Shown: in pieces, positions 25,273 to 32,746 of the stretch
Position numbering within the stretch: the stretch's first letter is position 1
How the letters are laid out: each line of letters opens with the position of its first letter
Assembly: GCA_910587925.1 (NCBI GenBank)
Contig: CAJUOC010000023.1
Location: forward strand, 1-43,288
DNA length: 43,288 nt
From: an uncultured Muribaculaceae bacterium
Lineage (GTDB): Bacteria; Bacteroidota; Bacteroidia; Bacteroidales; Muribaculaceae
Direction of reading: 5' to 3'
Program-made: the position numbers and the translations under genes
Notes under the pieces: model-generated
Told to the model about the DNA's origin: nothing
What the model saw: only the letters and a program-made list of their open reading frames with translations
The model's database searches: none

Positions 25273-26573
25273 ATGGCCGGAGTGCCTAACAGTTCGAATG
25301 GGAGTGCACCGGTGATGGTGACGTCGTAGATATGACCCACCTTGAGCGGGGCGGTCTTGGCGACAAGCACCTCGGGGTCGACCTCGGGCGAGTCGTACTC
25401 GGTGCGGCCCACGTAATACTCCTCGTCCTCGCGGTCGATGATTACGGGCAGGGTGGAGCCGACCTTGGCCTCGTTGATTTCAAGGGCTATTACCTGCTGG
25501 AGAGCCATCAGGCGGTCGAGCCGCTGCTGCTTCACCTCGTCGGGGATGGTGTCGGCGAGGTTGCGCGCGGCCCAGGTGTCGTCTTCCTCGCAATATGCAA
25601 AGGCGCCCATGCGCTCAAAGCGCTGCTCACGCACAAAGTCGAGCAGGCACTCAAATGCCTCGTCGCTCTCGCCCGGGAAGCCTGTCATCAGCGTGGTGCG
25701 GATGTGTATGCCGGGTACCTCGCGGCGTATGCGGTCGAGCAGCGCGCGGGTCTCGGCGGCGGTGATGTGGCGGCGCATACCCTCGAGCACGCCGTCGTCG
25801 ATATGCTGCAATGCTATGTCGAGGTAGCGGCATATATTGGGGTGGGCGGCCATCACGGGGAGTATGTCGTAGGGGAAGTCGGCCGGGTAGGCGTAGTGCA
25901 GGCGTATGCGCTCCACGCCCTCGACGGCAGCGAGGCGCTCCAGCAGCCGAGCCAGGGCGCTTTGGCCGTAGAGGTCGGTGCCGTATGCCGAGAGGTCTTG
26001 CGCGATGATGTTGAATTCGCAAGTGCCCCGACGGACCAGCGCCTCCACCTCGGCCACTATCTCGTCGACCGGGCGCGAGTGGTAGCGCCCGGTGATGAGC
26101 GGTATGGCACAGAAGGCGCAGAAGCGGTTGCAGCCCTCGGCGATTTTGATGTATGCATGGTGGGAGCGGGCGCTCGGGCGCTGCGGCAGCGGGCGCGAGG
26201 CGCCGGCGATGCCGTCGGCTGCTAAAGCCTCAGCGATGCCCGACCAGTCAAACTTGCCAAACCAGCGGTCGACCTCGGGTATCTCGCCCGGCAGATCGTC
26301 GCGGTAGCGCTGCGACAGGCAGCCCATCACGTACACGCGGCCCGTATGGCCCGCGTCGCGGCGGCTGCAGGCGGCCAGCACGGCCTCAATCGACTCTTCC
26401 TTGGCGTCGCCGATAAAGCCGCAGGTATTTATCACGGTGGCGGCAGTGCGGCCGCGGTAGTCCTCGCCCACGGCCGAGTAGCCGGCCGCGCGCAACTGCC
26501 GCTCCACAGCCTGGCTGTCGACCAGATTTTTGGAGCAGCCCAGGGTGATGATCTGTATCTTCGGTGCGGGCAT
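25269..26573 (-). CDS. rimO: Ribosomal protein S12 methylthiotransferase RimO
   Basis: A 434-residue radical-SAM enzyme that methylthiolates Asp88/89 of ribosomal protein S12. The N-terminal UPF0004 domain carries Cys13, Cys51 and Cys85 for one iron-sulphur cluster; the radical-SAM motif CNRFCAFC (Cys148, 152, 155) binds the other. GRYHSRPVDEIVAEVE follows, and a TRAM domain ends the protein (about 370-434). The ATG at 26573 begins one base after the ftsY stop; an upstream TTG at 26588 would overlap ftsY and is not needed. Confidence 0.95.
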   Translation of the reverse strand: MPAPKIQIITLGCSKNLVDSQAVERQLRAAGYSAVGEDYRGRTAATVINTCGFIGDAKEESIEAVLAACSRRDAGHTGRVYVMGCLSQRYRDDLPGEIPEVDRWFGKFDWSGIAEALAADGIAGASRPLPQRPSARSHHAYIKIAEGCNRFCAFCAIPLITGRYHSRPVDEIVAEVEALVRRGTCEFNIIAQDLSAYGTDLYGQSALARLLERLAAVEGVERIRLHYAYPADFPYDILPVMAAHPNICRYLDIALQHIDDGVLEGMRRHITAAETRALLDRIRREVPGIHIRTTLMTGFPGESDEAFECLLDFVREQRFERMGAFAYCEEDDTWAARNLADTIPDEVKQQRLDRLMALQQVIALEINEAKVGSTLPVIIDREDEEYYVGRTEYDSPEVDPEVLVAKTAPLKVGHIYDVTITGALPFELLGTPAI

Positions 26574-26574
26574 C

Positions 26575-27537
26575 TCAGCGGTTGGCAAAAAGCGACTCTA
26601 CAAACTCGCGCTTGTTGAATACCTGCAAGTCGCCGATACCCTCGCCCAGGCCGATGTACTTCACAGGTATCTTGAACTGGTCGCTGATACCTATCACCAC
26701 ACCGCCGCGGGCTGTGCCGTCGAGCTTTGTCACGGCCAGGTCGGTCACCTGGGTAGCCGCAGAGAATTGGCGTGCCTGCTCAAACGCATTCTGTCCCGTC
26801 GAGCCGTCGAGCACCAGCAGCACCTCCTGCGGCGCGCCGGGCACGACCCTCTCCATCACACGCTTGATTTTGGTGAGCTCGTCCATGAGACCCTTCTTGT
26901 TGTGCAGGCGGCCGGCGGTGTCGATTATCACCACATCCATGCCGTTGGCCACGGCCGACTGCAAGGTGTCAAACGCCACGGCGGCGGCGTCGGAGCCGAG
27001 CTGCTGCTTCACCACGGGCACATCTGCGCGGCGGCCCCACTCGTCGAGCTGCTCGACGGCTGCGGCGCGGAACGTATCGGCCGCGCCCAGCATCACCTTG
27101 TATCCGGCCTGCTTGTAGCCGTATGCCAGCTTGCCGATGGTGGTGGTCTTGCCCACACCGTTGACACCCACCACCATTATCACGTAAGGCTTCGACGAGC
27201 CGGCGGGCAGACAGAAGTCGCCCGAACCGCCCTCGCCGCCATTCTCGGCCAGCAGGTCGCTTATCTCCTCGACAAGCATCTCGTTGAGCTCACGCTCGCC
27301 CATGTACTTGTCGCGGGCGGCGCGGGCCTGGATGCGCTCGATGATGCGCAGCGTGGTCTCGGCGCCCACGTCAGACGTGATGAAAATCTCCTCAAGTTGA
27401 TCCAGGAAATCATCATCAATGGTACGGCGGCCGGCGACAGCTCTTTTGAGCCGTCCCCATACCCCCTCCTTGGTCTTTTCAAGACCCTTGTCGAGTGTCT
27501 GTTTTTTCTCCTTGGAGAAAAGACTGAAAAATCCCAT
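26575..27537 (-). CDS. ftsY: Signal recognition particle receptor FtsY
   Basis: A 320-residue SRP-receptor GTPase that delivers nascent membrane proteins to the translocon. It has the NG domain only, with a very short acidic/basic N-terminus (MGFFSLFSKEKKQTLDKGLEKT). Motifs present are GVNGVGKTTTIGKLA, DTFRAAAVEQL, DTAGR and TKLDGTARGG. The length is normal for Bacteroidales. It heads the nine-gene coupled operon and has a TAnnTTTG box 21 bases upstream of its ATG. Confidence 0.96.
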   Translation of the reverse strand: MGFFSLFSKEKKQTLDKGLEKTKEGVWGRLKRAVAGRRTIDDDFLDQLEEIFITSDVGAETTLRIIERIQARAARDKYMGERELNEMLVEEISDLLAENGGEGGSGDFCLPAGSSKPYVIMVVGVNGVGKTTTIGKLAYGYKQAGYKVMLGAADTFRAAAVEQLDEWGRRADVPVVKQQLGSDAAAVAFDTLQSAVANGMDVVIIDTAGRLHNKKGLMDELTKIKRVMERVVPGAPQEVLLVLDGSTGQNAFEQARQFSAATQVTDLAVTKLDGTARGGVVIGISDQFKIPVKYIGLGEGIGDLQVFNKREFVESLFANR

Positions 27538-27558
27538 GCAAGTAATGTTTTAACCCCG

Positions 27559-27566
27559 CAAAGTTA
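27559..27566 (-). promoter_or_regulatory. -7 box of the ftsY-led operon
   Basis: Reads TAACTTTG on the minus strand (TAnnTTTG), 21 bases before the ftsY ATG. No TTTG is seen at -33. It would drive all genes from ftsY to the HAD phosphatase. Confidence 0.55.
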
Positions 27567-27650
27567 CAAATTTTCCCCGATAAGTGAGTGCGCGTGATTA
27601 TTTATTATCATAATATGAGCAAATCCACCCATCAATCCCAGTCAAATTGG

Positions 27651-27658
27651 TATTTTTG
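27651..27658 (+). promoter_or_regulatory. -7 box upstream of the DUF2284 gene
   Basis: TATTTTTG matches TAnnTTTG but ends only 4 bases before the ATG at 27663. If used, the mRNA would be leaderless or translation would start at the next in-frame ATG (27684). It is divergent from the ftsY promoter. Confidence 0.4.
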
Positions 27659-27662
27659 CGGG

Positions 27663-28208
27663 ATGGAAACGGATTGTAAGGTGATGGCCGGGGAGGTGCT
27701 CGGCCGTTTTGTCGACCGCGGGCGATGCGAGGAGCTTTGCCGCTTGTGTCCGCGCTACGGGGCGCGGTGGGGCTGTCCGCCGCTCGACGATGCCGATTGC
27801 GGGCTGCTGTCGATGCCGCGGGTAGCTGTCGCGGTGGTGAGCGGAGTGGATGCCGATGCTGACTTGCGGGCGCTCAGGGCGGCCGGCGAGGCGGTGATGC
27901 TGCGTTATGAGCGGGCCACGGGTGGACGCGCCGCTGCGCTGCCCGGGGATTGCCCGTACTGCGGCGGCGAGGAGTGCGCGAGGGTGGCCGGGCGGCGGTG
28001 TCGCCATGAGGAGTCGGTGCGTCCGTCGCTTGAGGCGATGGGTGTGGATGTATGCGCGTTGTCGGCCTCGCTGGGGTACCCGATGGAGTGGGGTGGCCGC
28101 GCGCTCACGCTGGTGGCGGCGCTGGGCTTTGATGGTCCCGACGAGGCTGTGGCTTCGCTTGGCGCCGACCTGCTTACTGCTCTGACTCGGCAGGGTCGGG
28201 CAGATTGA
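27663..28208 (+). CDS. DUF2284 cysteine-rich metal-binding protein
   Basis: A 181-residue protein of the DUF2284 family, predicted to bind metal. The N-terminal motif CEELCRLCPRYGARWGCPP and the later CPYCGGEECARVAGRRCR, then RPSLEAMGVDV, are the family signature. An in-frame extension to 27588 runs through the putative promoter and is rejected. The last 35 bases overlap the convergent lipoprotein gene. Function is unknown; relatives occur near methanogenesis and corrinoid genes in other phyla. Confidence 0.8.
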   Translation: METDCKVMAGEVLGRFVDRGRCEELCRLCPRYGARWGCPPLDDADCGLLSMPRVAVAVVSGVDADADLRALRAAGEAVMLRYERATGGRAAALPGDCPYCGGEECARVAGRRCRHEESVRPSLEAMGVDVCALSASLGYPMEWGGRALTLVAALGFDGPDEAVASLGADLLTALTRQGRAD

Positions 28209-28986
28209 CGAGCTGCTCGCGCAGGCGTGCGAGCTGGCGCTCGAGGCGCTCGCGGCCGATGAGGTTGAGTCGCAGCTGCTGGCGGGCGATGGCGTAGCGC
28301 CAGGTGGCGGCGAAGGCGCCGAGCGAGGTAGCGTCGAGGGTCACGGCGGCTGAGCCGCGCGTGCCGCGAAGGGTGAGCTTGACGGGTGCCTGCGAGCTGA
28401 GAAGGGCGGCGACCAGGGGAGCGGCTGCTTCCTGGCCCACGTTCATAATCTCGCTGCCCTCGACGGCCAGCGATTGCGACGGCAGGGTGCAGGAGTCGCC
28501 GGCGCAGATGCGGTCGAGGCCGATGGTGCGTCCTGCGAGGTTTACGGCGATGAAGAAGTATCCGTCGGCATCGACGCGCGGTTGCACGCCGGTGCGGTTG
28601 ATGTCCCAGCTCTTTGCGGCGGGGGAGTATACCTCGTAGCCGTCGGTACCCGGGATGTCGACGCGGGCAAAGTCGGCTCGGGCGGCGTCGACTTCGGTCT
28701 GGAGGGCGCCCAGGCGTGCGTCGTTGGCGGCGATGGAGTCCATGGTGAGGTCGCGCAGGGCTTCGACGCGCAGGCGGGTGCCGCGGCGGCGTATGTCGAG
28801 GCAGTCGCGGTATGAGTGGTCGAGGCTGTCGAGCAGCTGCAGTGTGAGCGGATACTGACGGGCCGATGCGGCAGCCGCGGCGCGGTCGAGCAGGTCGGTG
28901 GCCGCGGTGGTGCGAGCCGAGTCGCCGCAGGCTGCGGTGAGAGCCACCAGGGCGGCGAGGGTGAGGGTCTTAATCGCGTTGTACAT
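28174..28986 (-). CDS. Hypothetical lipoprotein, helical
   Basis: A 270-residue predicted lipoprotein: the signal MYNAIKTLTLAALVALTAACGD has a lipobox with Cys20. A helical segment (about 25-115) with repeated hydrophobic heptads may form a coiled coil; a beta-rich segment follows (120-225), and a charged helix ends the protein. I do not recognise the family; similar proteins beside rel genes in Bacteroidales are annotated as hypothetical. It overlaps the end of the relA/spoT gene by 17 bases and so is translationally coupled to it. Confidence 0.75.
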   Translation of the reverse strand: MYNAIKTLTLAALVALTAACGDSARTTAATDLLDRAAAAASARQYPLTLQLLDSLDHSYRDCLDIRRRGTRLRVEALRDLTMDSIAANDARLGALQTEVDAARADFARVDIPGTDGYEVYSPAAKSWDINRTGVQPRVDADGYFFIAVNLAGRTIGLDRICAGDSCTLPSQSLAVEGSEIMNVGQEAAAPLVAALLSSQAPVKLTLRGTRGSAAVTLDATSLGAFAATWRYAIARQQLRLNLIGRERLERQLARLREQLVNLPDPAESEQ

Positions 28987-31174
28987 CTTTTACGCCTTTT
29001 ACGGTTTTGAGCTTGCGGATGAGCTGGTTGAGCGACGATTGGTCGCCCACGCCGACCACCACGAAGCCGTGGAACAGCCCGTCGTGCGACTCGATGGAGA
29101 TATTGCGCAGCGAGCAGTTTTTTTCTTTGTTGATGATAGAGGTGATATTGGTGACGATACCTATGTCGTCGCGCCCGACGATGCGCAGTGTGGCTCCGAG
29201 CTGCGAGCCGATCTTGCCGCTCCAGCGGGTGTTGATCACGCGGTATGGATAGCGGCGGCGGATGTTGGCTGCATTGGGGCAGTCGGCGCGGTGTATCTTG
29301 ATGACGCCCTCGGCCGATATGAAGCCGAATACGTCGTCGCCGTAGATGGGGTTGCAGCAGCGGGCCAGGCGGTAGCTGATGCCCTTGATGCCCTCGCCGA
29401 TGACCACCACGTCGGCGTCGTCGCGAGTCGACTCGCTCTCGGCGGCGATGGGCTGCATCACATACGTGTCGGCCGACACGCGTGTGGTCTCGGCGGCCTT
29501 GCGCTCCATCTCCTCGTATGCCTCGATGACGCGGTCGAGGCCGAGGCGCTCGTCGCCTATGGCGGCGTAGAAGTCGGTCAGAGTCTTGTATCCCAGTTTC
29601 TTGACCAGCTTTGATACGTCGCCCTCCTCGATGGTGATCTTGCGGTTTTTGCACCGTCGCTGCATCATCTCCTTGCCCAGCTCGGCCACGCGGCTCTCGT
29701 GTTCCTTGAGGCTTACGCGTATCTTGTTGCGGGCCTTGGAGGTGACTACAAAGTTGAGCCAGTCGGGCTTGGGGCGCTGTGTGGGCGAAGACAGTATCTC
29801 GACGGTGTCGCCGCTGCGCAGGCGGTAGTTGATTTTCTGATTCTTGCCGTTGACCTTGCCGCCGGTGCACTGCGAGCCAAGGTTGGTGTGGATGCCGAAG
29901 GCAAAGTCGAGTATGGTGGCTCCCAGGGGCAGGCGGTGCAGGTCGCCGCGCGGGGTGAATACAAAGACTTCCTTGTCGTAGATGTCCATGCGCATGTTGC
30001 GCATCAGCTCCAGCGGGCCCGAGTCGGCCGTCTCGAGGATGTCGCGCACATTGTTCATCCAGGTATCGAGGTTGTTTTCAGCCTTCTGACCCTTGTATCG
30101 CCAGTGGGCGGCGAGGCCCTTCTCGGCCACCAGATCCATGCGCCGGGTGCGTATCTGCACCTCGACCCAGCGGTCGTCGGGGCCGTATACGGTGATGTGG
30201 AGCGACTCGTAGCCGTTGCTCTTGGGGATGCTTATCCAGTCTTTCATGCGCGACGGATTGGGCCTGAACATGTCCGTGATGATGGAGTATGCCAGCCAGC
30301 AGTCGCGCTTCTCGGCCTCGGGTTCCGAGTCGAGCACTATGCGTATCGCAAAGAGATCGTAGATGCCGTCGAGGTCGTTTTTCTGCTTGACCATCTTGTT
30401 CCAGATGGAGTATATCGACTTGGTGCGTCCCTTGATGTCGAAGTGGAGGCCTGCCTCGGTGAGGCGCTGCTTCACCGGGGCGATGAAGTTGGCGATGTAT
30501 GCGTCGCGGTGGGCCTTGGTCTCGTTGAGCTTGTGGGCGATGCGGGAGTATATGTCGCGGCGGGTGTACTTGAGACTCATGTCCTCGAGCTGCGACTTGA
30601 TGGCATACAGCCCCAGGCGGTGTGCCAGCGGTGCGTAGAGGTATCCGGCCTCGTGGGCCACGCGGGCCACGCCCGTATGGTCGGGGTGGTGGTTGATGGC
30701 GTGCATCAGGGTGAGGCGGTCTACGGTCATGATGATGATGACGCGTATGTCCTGGGCAAACGTCAGCAGCAGGTTGCGGAAATTCTCGCTCTCGATAGAC
30801 GGCGACTTTGCATATAGGTCGCTCACCTTCATAAGCCCCTCGACCATGCGGGCCACATCGTCGCCCCAGCGCTCGGCCACCTGGCCTACGGTGCGGTATC
30901 CGTGGCGGCAGGCGTTGAAAAGCATGATGGCGGCGGCCATGTTGCGGTCGGGGCTTATTTCGCGGCACAGGGCAATCACCGTGGCGAGGCTGCGGTTGAC
31001 GGGATTGAAACCGAAGCGGTCGCGGTGGAGGCATCCGGCCTCGGCGGCGGCCTCCATGTCGGCGCGCATCAGGGCGGCGTCGCCGTCGGCGAGCTGGCCG
31101 CGCAGCAGGCGCAGGCACTCAGCGTAGCGGGCGCGGAGGCGGGAGCGTTCGTCGTCAGTATAAGTAAAGACCAT
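28970..31174 (-). CDS. RelA/SpoT family (p)ppGpp synthetase with degenerate hydrolase domain
   Basis: A 734-residue long Rel protein making (p)ppGpp in the stringent response. The synthetase site is intact: GRTKSIYSIWNKM (249-261), Asp273 in IYDLFAIR, an RMKD loop (309-312) and Glu338 in VEVQIRT. TGS (VFTPRGDLHRLPLGATILDFAFG) and C-terminal zinc-finger and ACT-type regions follow (CCNPIYGDDVFG; IKIHRADCPNA). In the HD domain the expected His-Asp is Leu85-Phe86 (IMLFNACRH), so hydrolysis is probably lost. The ATG at 31174 follows a TAnnTTTG box; the longer open frame to 31546 crosses the divergent gene and is rejected. Confidence 0.92.
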   Translation of the reverse strand: MVFTYTDDERSRLRARYAECLRLLRGQLADGDAALMRADMEAAAEAGCLHRDRFGFNPVNRSLATVIALCREISPDRNMAAAIMLFNACRHGYRTVGQVAERWGDDVARMVEGLMKVSDLYAKSPSIESENFRNLLLTFAQDIRVIIIMTVDRLTLMHAINHHPDHTGVARVAHEAGYLYAPLAHRLGLYAIKSQLEDMSLKYTRRDIYSRIAHKLNETKAHRDAYIANFIAPVKQRLTEAGLHFDIKGRTKSIYSIWNKMVKQKNDLDGIYDLFAIRIVLDSEPEAEKRDCWLAYSIITDMFRPNPSRMKDWISIPKSNGYESLHITVYGPDDRWVEVQIRTRRMDLVAEKGLAAHWRYKGQKAENNLDTWMNNVRDILETADSGPLELMRNMRMDIYDKEVFVFTPRGDLHRLPLGATILDFAFGIHTNLGSQCTGGKVNGKNQKINYRLRSGDTVEILSSPTQRPKPDWLNFVVTSKARNKIRVSLKEHESRVAELGKEMMQRRCKNRKITIEEGDVSKLVKKLGYKTLTDFYAAIGDERLGLDRVIEAYEEMERKAAETTRVSADTYVMQPIAAESESTRDDADVVVIGEGIKGISYRLARCCNPIYGDDVFGFISAEGVIKIHRADCPNAANIRRRYPYRVINTRWSGKIGSQLGATLRIVGRDDIGIVTNITSIINKEKNCSLRNISIESHDGLFHGFVVVGVGDQSSLNQLIRKLKTVKGVKDVQRD

Positions 31175-31195
31175 GGCGGGTATTCTGTGTGACGA

Positions 31196-31203
31196 CAAAG
31201 GTA
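31196..31203 (-). promoter_or_regulatory. -7 box of the rel gene
   Basis: TACCTTTG on the minus strand, matching TAnnTTTG, 21 bases before the ATG at 31174. The -33 region is T-rich rather than TTTG. Confidence 0.55.
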
Positions 31204-31234
31204 GGCAAAAGTTGGCAAACCGTAAAAAAATGCT

Positions 31235-31242
31235 TACATTTG
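31235..31242 (+). promoter_or_regulatory. -7 box of the AlgD-like operon
   Basis: TACATTTG fits TAnnTTTG. It lies 127 bases upstream of the ATG at 31370, giving a leader of about 120 bases. It is divergent from the rel promoter 30 bases away. Confidence 0.5.
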
Positions 31243-31369
31243 TGCCCGGTATAGAAAAAATGAGATTCTTAATGCGACTTTGGCGCCTGAAAGACTTCAG
31301 TGTTGATGTCGTGATAGCGCAATAAATGCGTGTAATACACGTTAAACAGGCGTATAAAACTGATACGGT

Positions 31370-32743
31370 ATGAACATAAGCATATTCGGCCTCGGTTATG
31401 TGGGCTGCGTCGGCTCGGCATGTTTCGCAGATATGGGGCATAATGTGCTCGGGGTGGACGTGTCGGCGGTAAAAGTCGACCTCATCAACAACGGGCGCCC
31501 CACCATCATAGAAAAAGACATCGAAGACCTCTGCCGGCGCGTGCACGATGCCGGTCGGCTCAGCGCCACCTCAGATGCCGCCGAGGCCGTGTGCTCGTCT
31601 GATATATCGTTCATAGCCGTCGGTACGCCCAGCTCGGGCCACGGCCATCTCGACCTCTCGTACATATATGCCGTGGCCGGGGAGATAGGTCGCGCGCTGG
31701 CGCTCAAGGATACATTTCATGTGGTGGCCATACGAAGCACTGTGATGCCAGGCACCAACCGCAAGGTAGCCGAGATCATCGAGCAGGCCTCGGGCAAGCG
31801 CAGCGGCGAGGATTTCGCCGTGGTGTCAAATCCGGAGTTTCTGCGAGAGGGTACATCGGTCCACGATTTCATGAATCCCCCGCTGACCCTCATCGGCACC
31901 GACAGCGAGCGTGCCGCCGCCATCATGCGCGACCTCTATGCCCCGCTGCCCGCCGAGATTATCACCACCGATATCGAGGTGGCCGAGATCATGAAGTATG
32001 TCAACAACAGCTTCCATGCGCTCAAGATAGTATTTGGCAACGAGGTCGGCTCAATATGCCGCACACTCGGCATCGACTCCCACAAGGTCATGGATATATT
32101 CTGCCGCGACCGTCAGCTCAATATATCGCCCTACTATTTCAAGCCGGGATTTGCCTACGGCGGCTCGTGTCTGCCCAAGGACTCGCGCGCGCTGGTGGCC
32201 CTGGCCGCCGACAATTATGTCGACACGCCCGTCATAAGCCACATCGAGCAGAGCAACAATGCCCATCGCATGCGCGCCCTCGAGCTTATCATGGCGCAGG
32301 GCCGCCGCAAGATAGGTGTGCTGGGGCTCAGCTTCAAGGCCGGCACCGACGACCTGCGGTGCAGCCCGATAGTCGAGGTGGTCGAGGCGCTGCTCGGCAA
32401 GGGATTTCAAGTGTCGATATACGACCGCAATGTGCAGATAAGCCGCCTGACCGGCACCAACCGCGACTTTATCATGAGCAAGATACCCCATCTGCAGCAC
32501 TTCGTGACCGACGACCTCGACAAGGTCGCGGCCGAGAGCGATGTGCTGGTGGTGACCAACCGCGAGCCGGAGTTTATCGATATCCCCGCCCGATACCCCG
32601 GCAAGATTATCGTCGACCTGGTGCGCGCATGGGACACGCTCGACTACGACGGCCATTACGAGGGTCTTGCCTGGGCAAGTATCAATACCAACAAGGCTCA
32701 GGACACGCCCCGCGAGGCAGACTTCACCAAAACATCATTCTGA
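31370..32743 (+). CDS. Nucleotide-sugar dehydrogenase, AlgD-like (GDP-mannose 6-dehydrogenase)
   Basis: A 457-residue UDP-Glc/GDP-Man dehydrogenase family enzyme that oxidises C6 of a nucleotide sugar twice to give a uronate. The N-terminal Rossmann motif is GLGYVG at 7-12; the catalytic Cys267 is in FAYGGSCLPKD; the C-terminal NAD domain has GLSFKAGTDDLR. Compared from memory, it follows Pseudomonas AlgD unusually closely: RQLNISPYYFKPGFAYGGSCLPKD and the later YDRNVQ...IPHLQ segments have direct AlgD counterparts. This favours GDP-mannose over UDP-glucose as substrate. It starts a three-gene operon; the next gene begins 3 bases downstream. Confidence 0.85.
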   Translation: MNISIFGLGYVGCVGSACFADMGHNVLGVDVSAVKVDLINNGRPTIIEKDIEDLCRRVHDAGRLSATSDAAEAVCSSDISFIAVGTPSSGHGHLDLSYIYAVAGEIGRALALKDTFHVVAIRSTVMPGTNRKVAEIIEQASGKRSGEDFAVVSNPEFLREGTSVHDFMNPPLTLIGTDSERAAAIMRDLYAPLPAEIITTDIEVAEIMKYVNNSFHALKIVFGNEVGSICRTLGIDSHKVMDIFCRDRQLNISPYYFKPGFAYGGSCLPKDSRALVALAADNYVDTPVISHIEQSNNAHRMRALELIMAQGRRKIGVLGLSFKAGTDDLRCSPIVEVVEALLGKGFQVSIYDRNVQISRLTGTNRDFIMSKIPHLQHFVTDDLDKVAAESDVLVVTNREPEFIDIPARYPGKIIVDLVRAWDTLDYDGHYEGLAWASINTNKAQDTPREADFTKTSF

Positions 32744-32746
32744 TAC

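Noticed and set aside
28542..29870. A 442-residue minus-strand frame across the rel and lipoprotein genes
   Set aside because: His/Arg/Pro-rich out-of-frame reading of two well supported genes.
31175..31546. N-terminal extension of the rel gene
   Set aside because: It would cross its own promoter box and the divergent AlgD-like gene; Rel homology begins just after the ATG at 31174.
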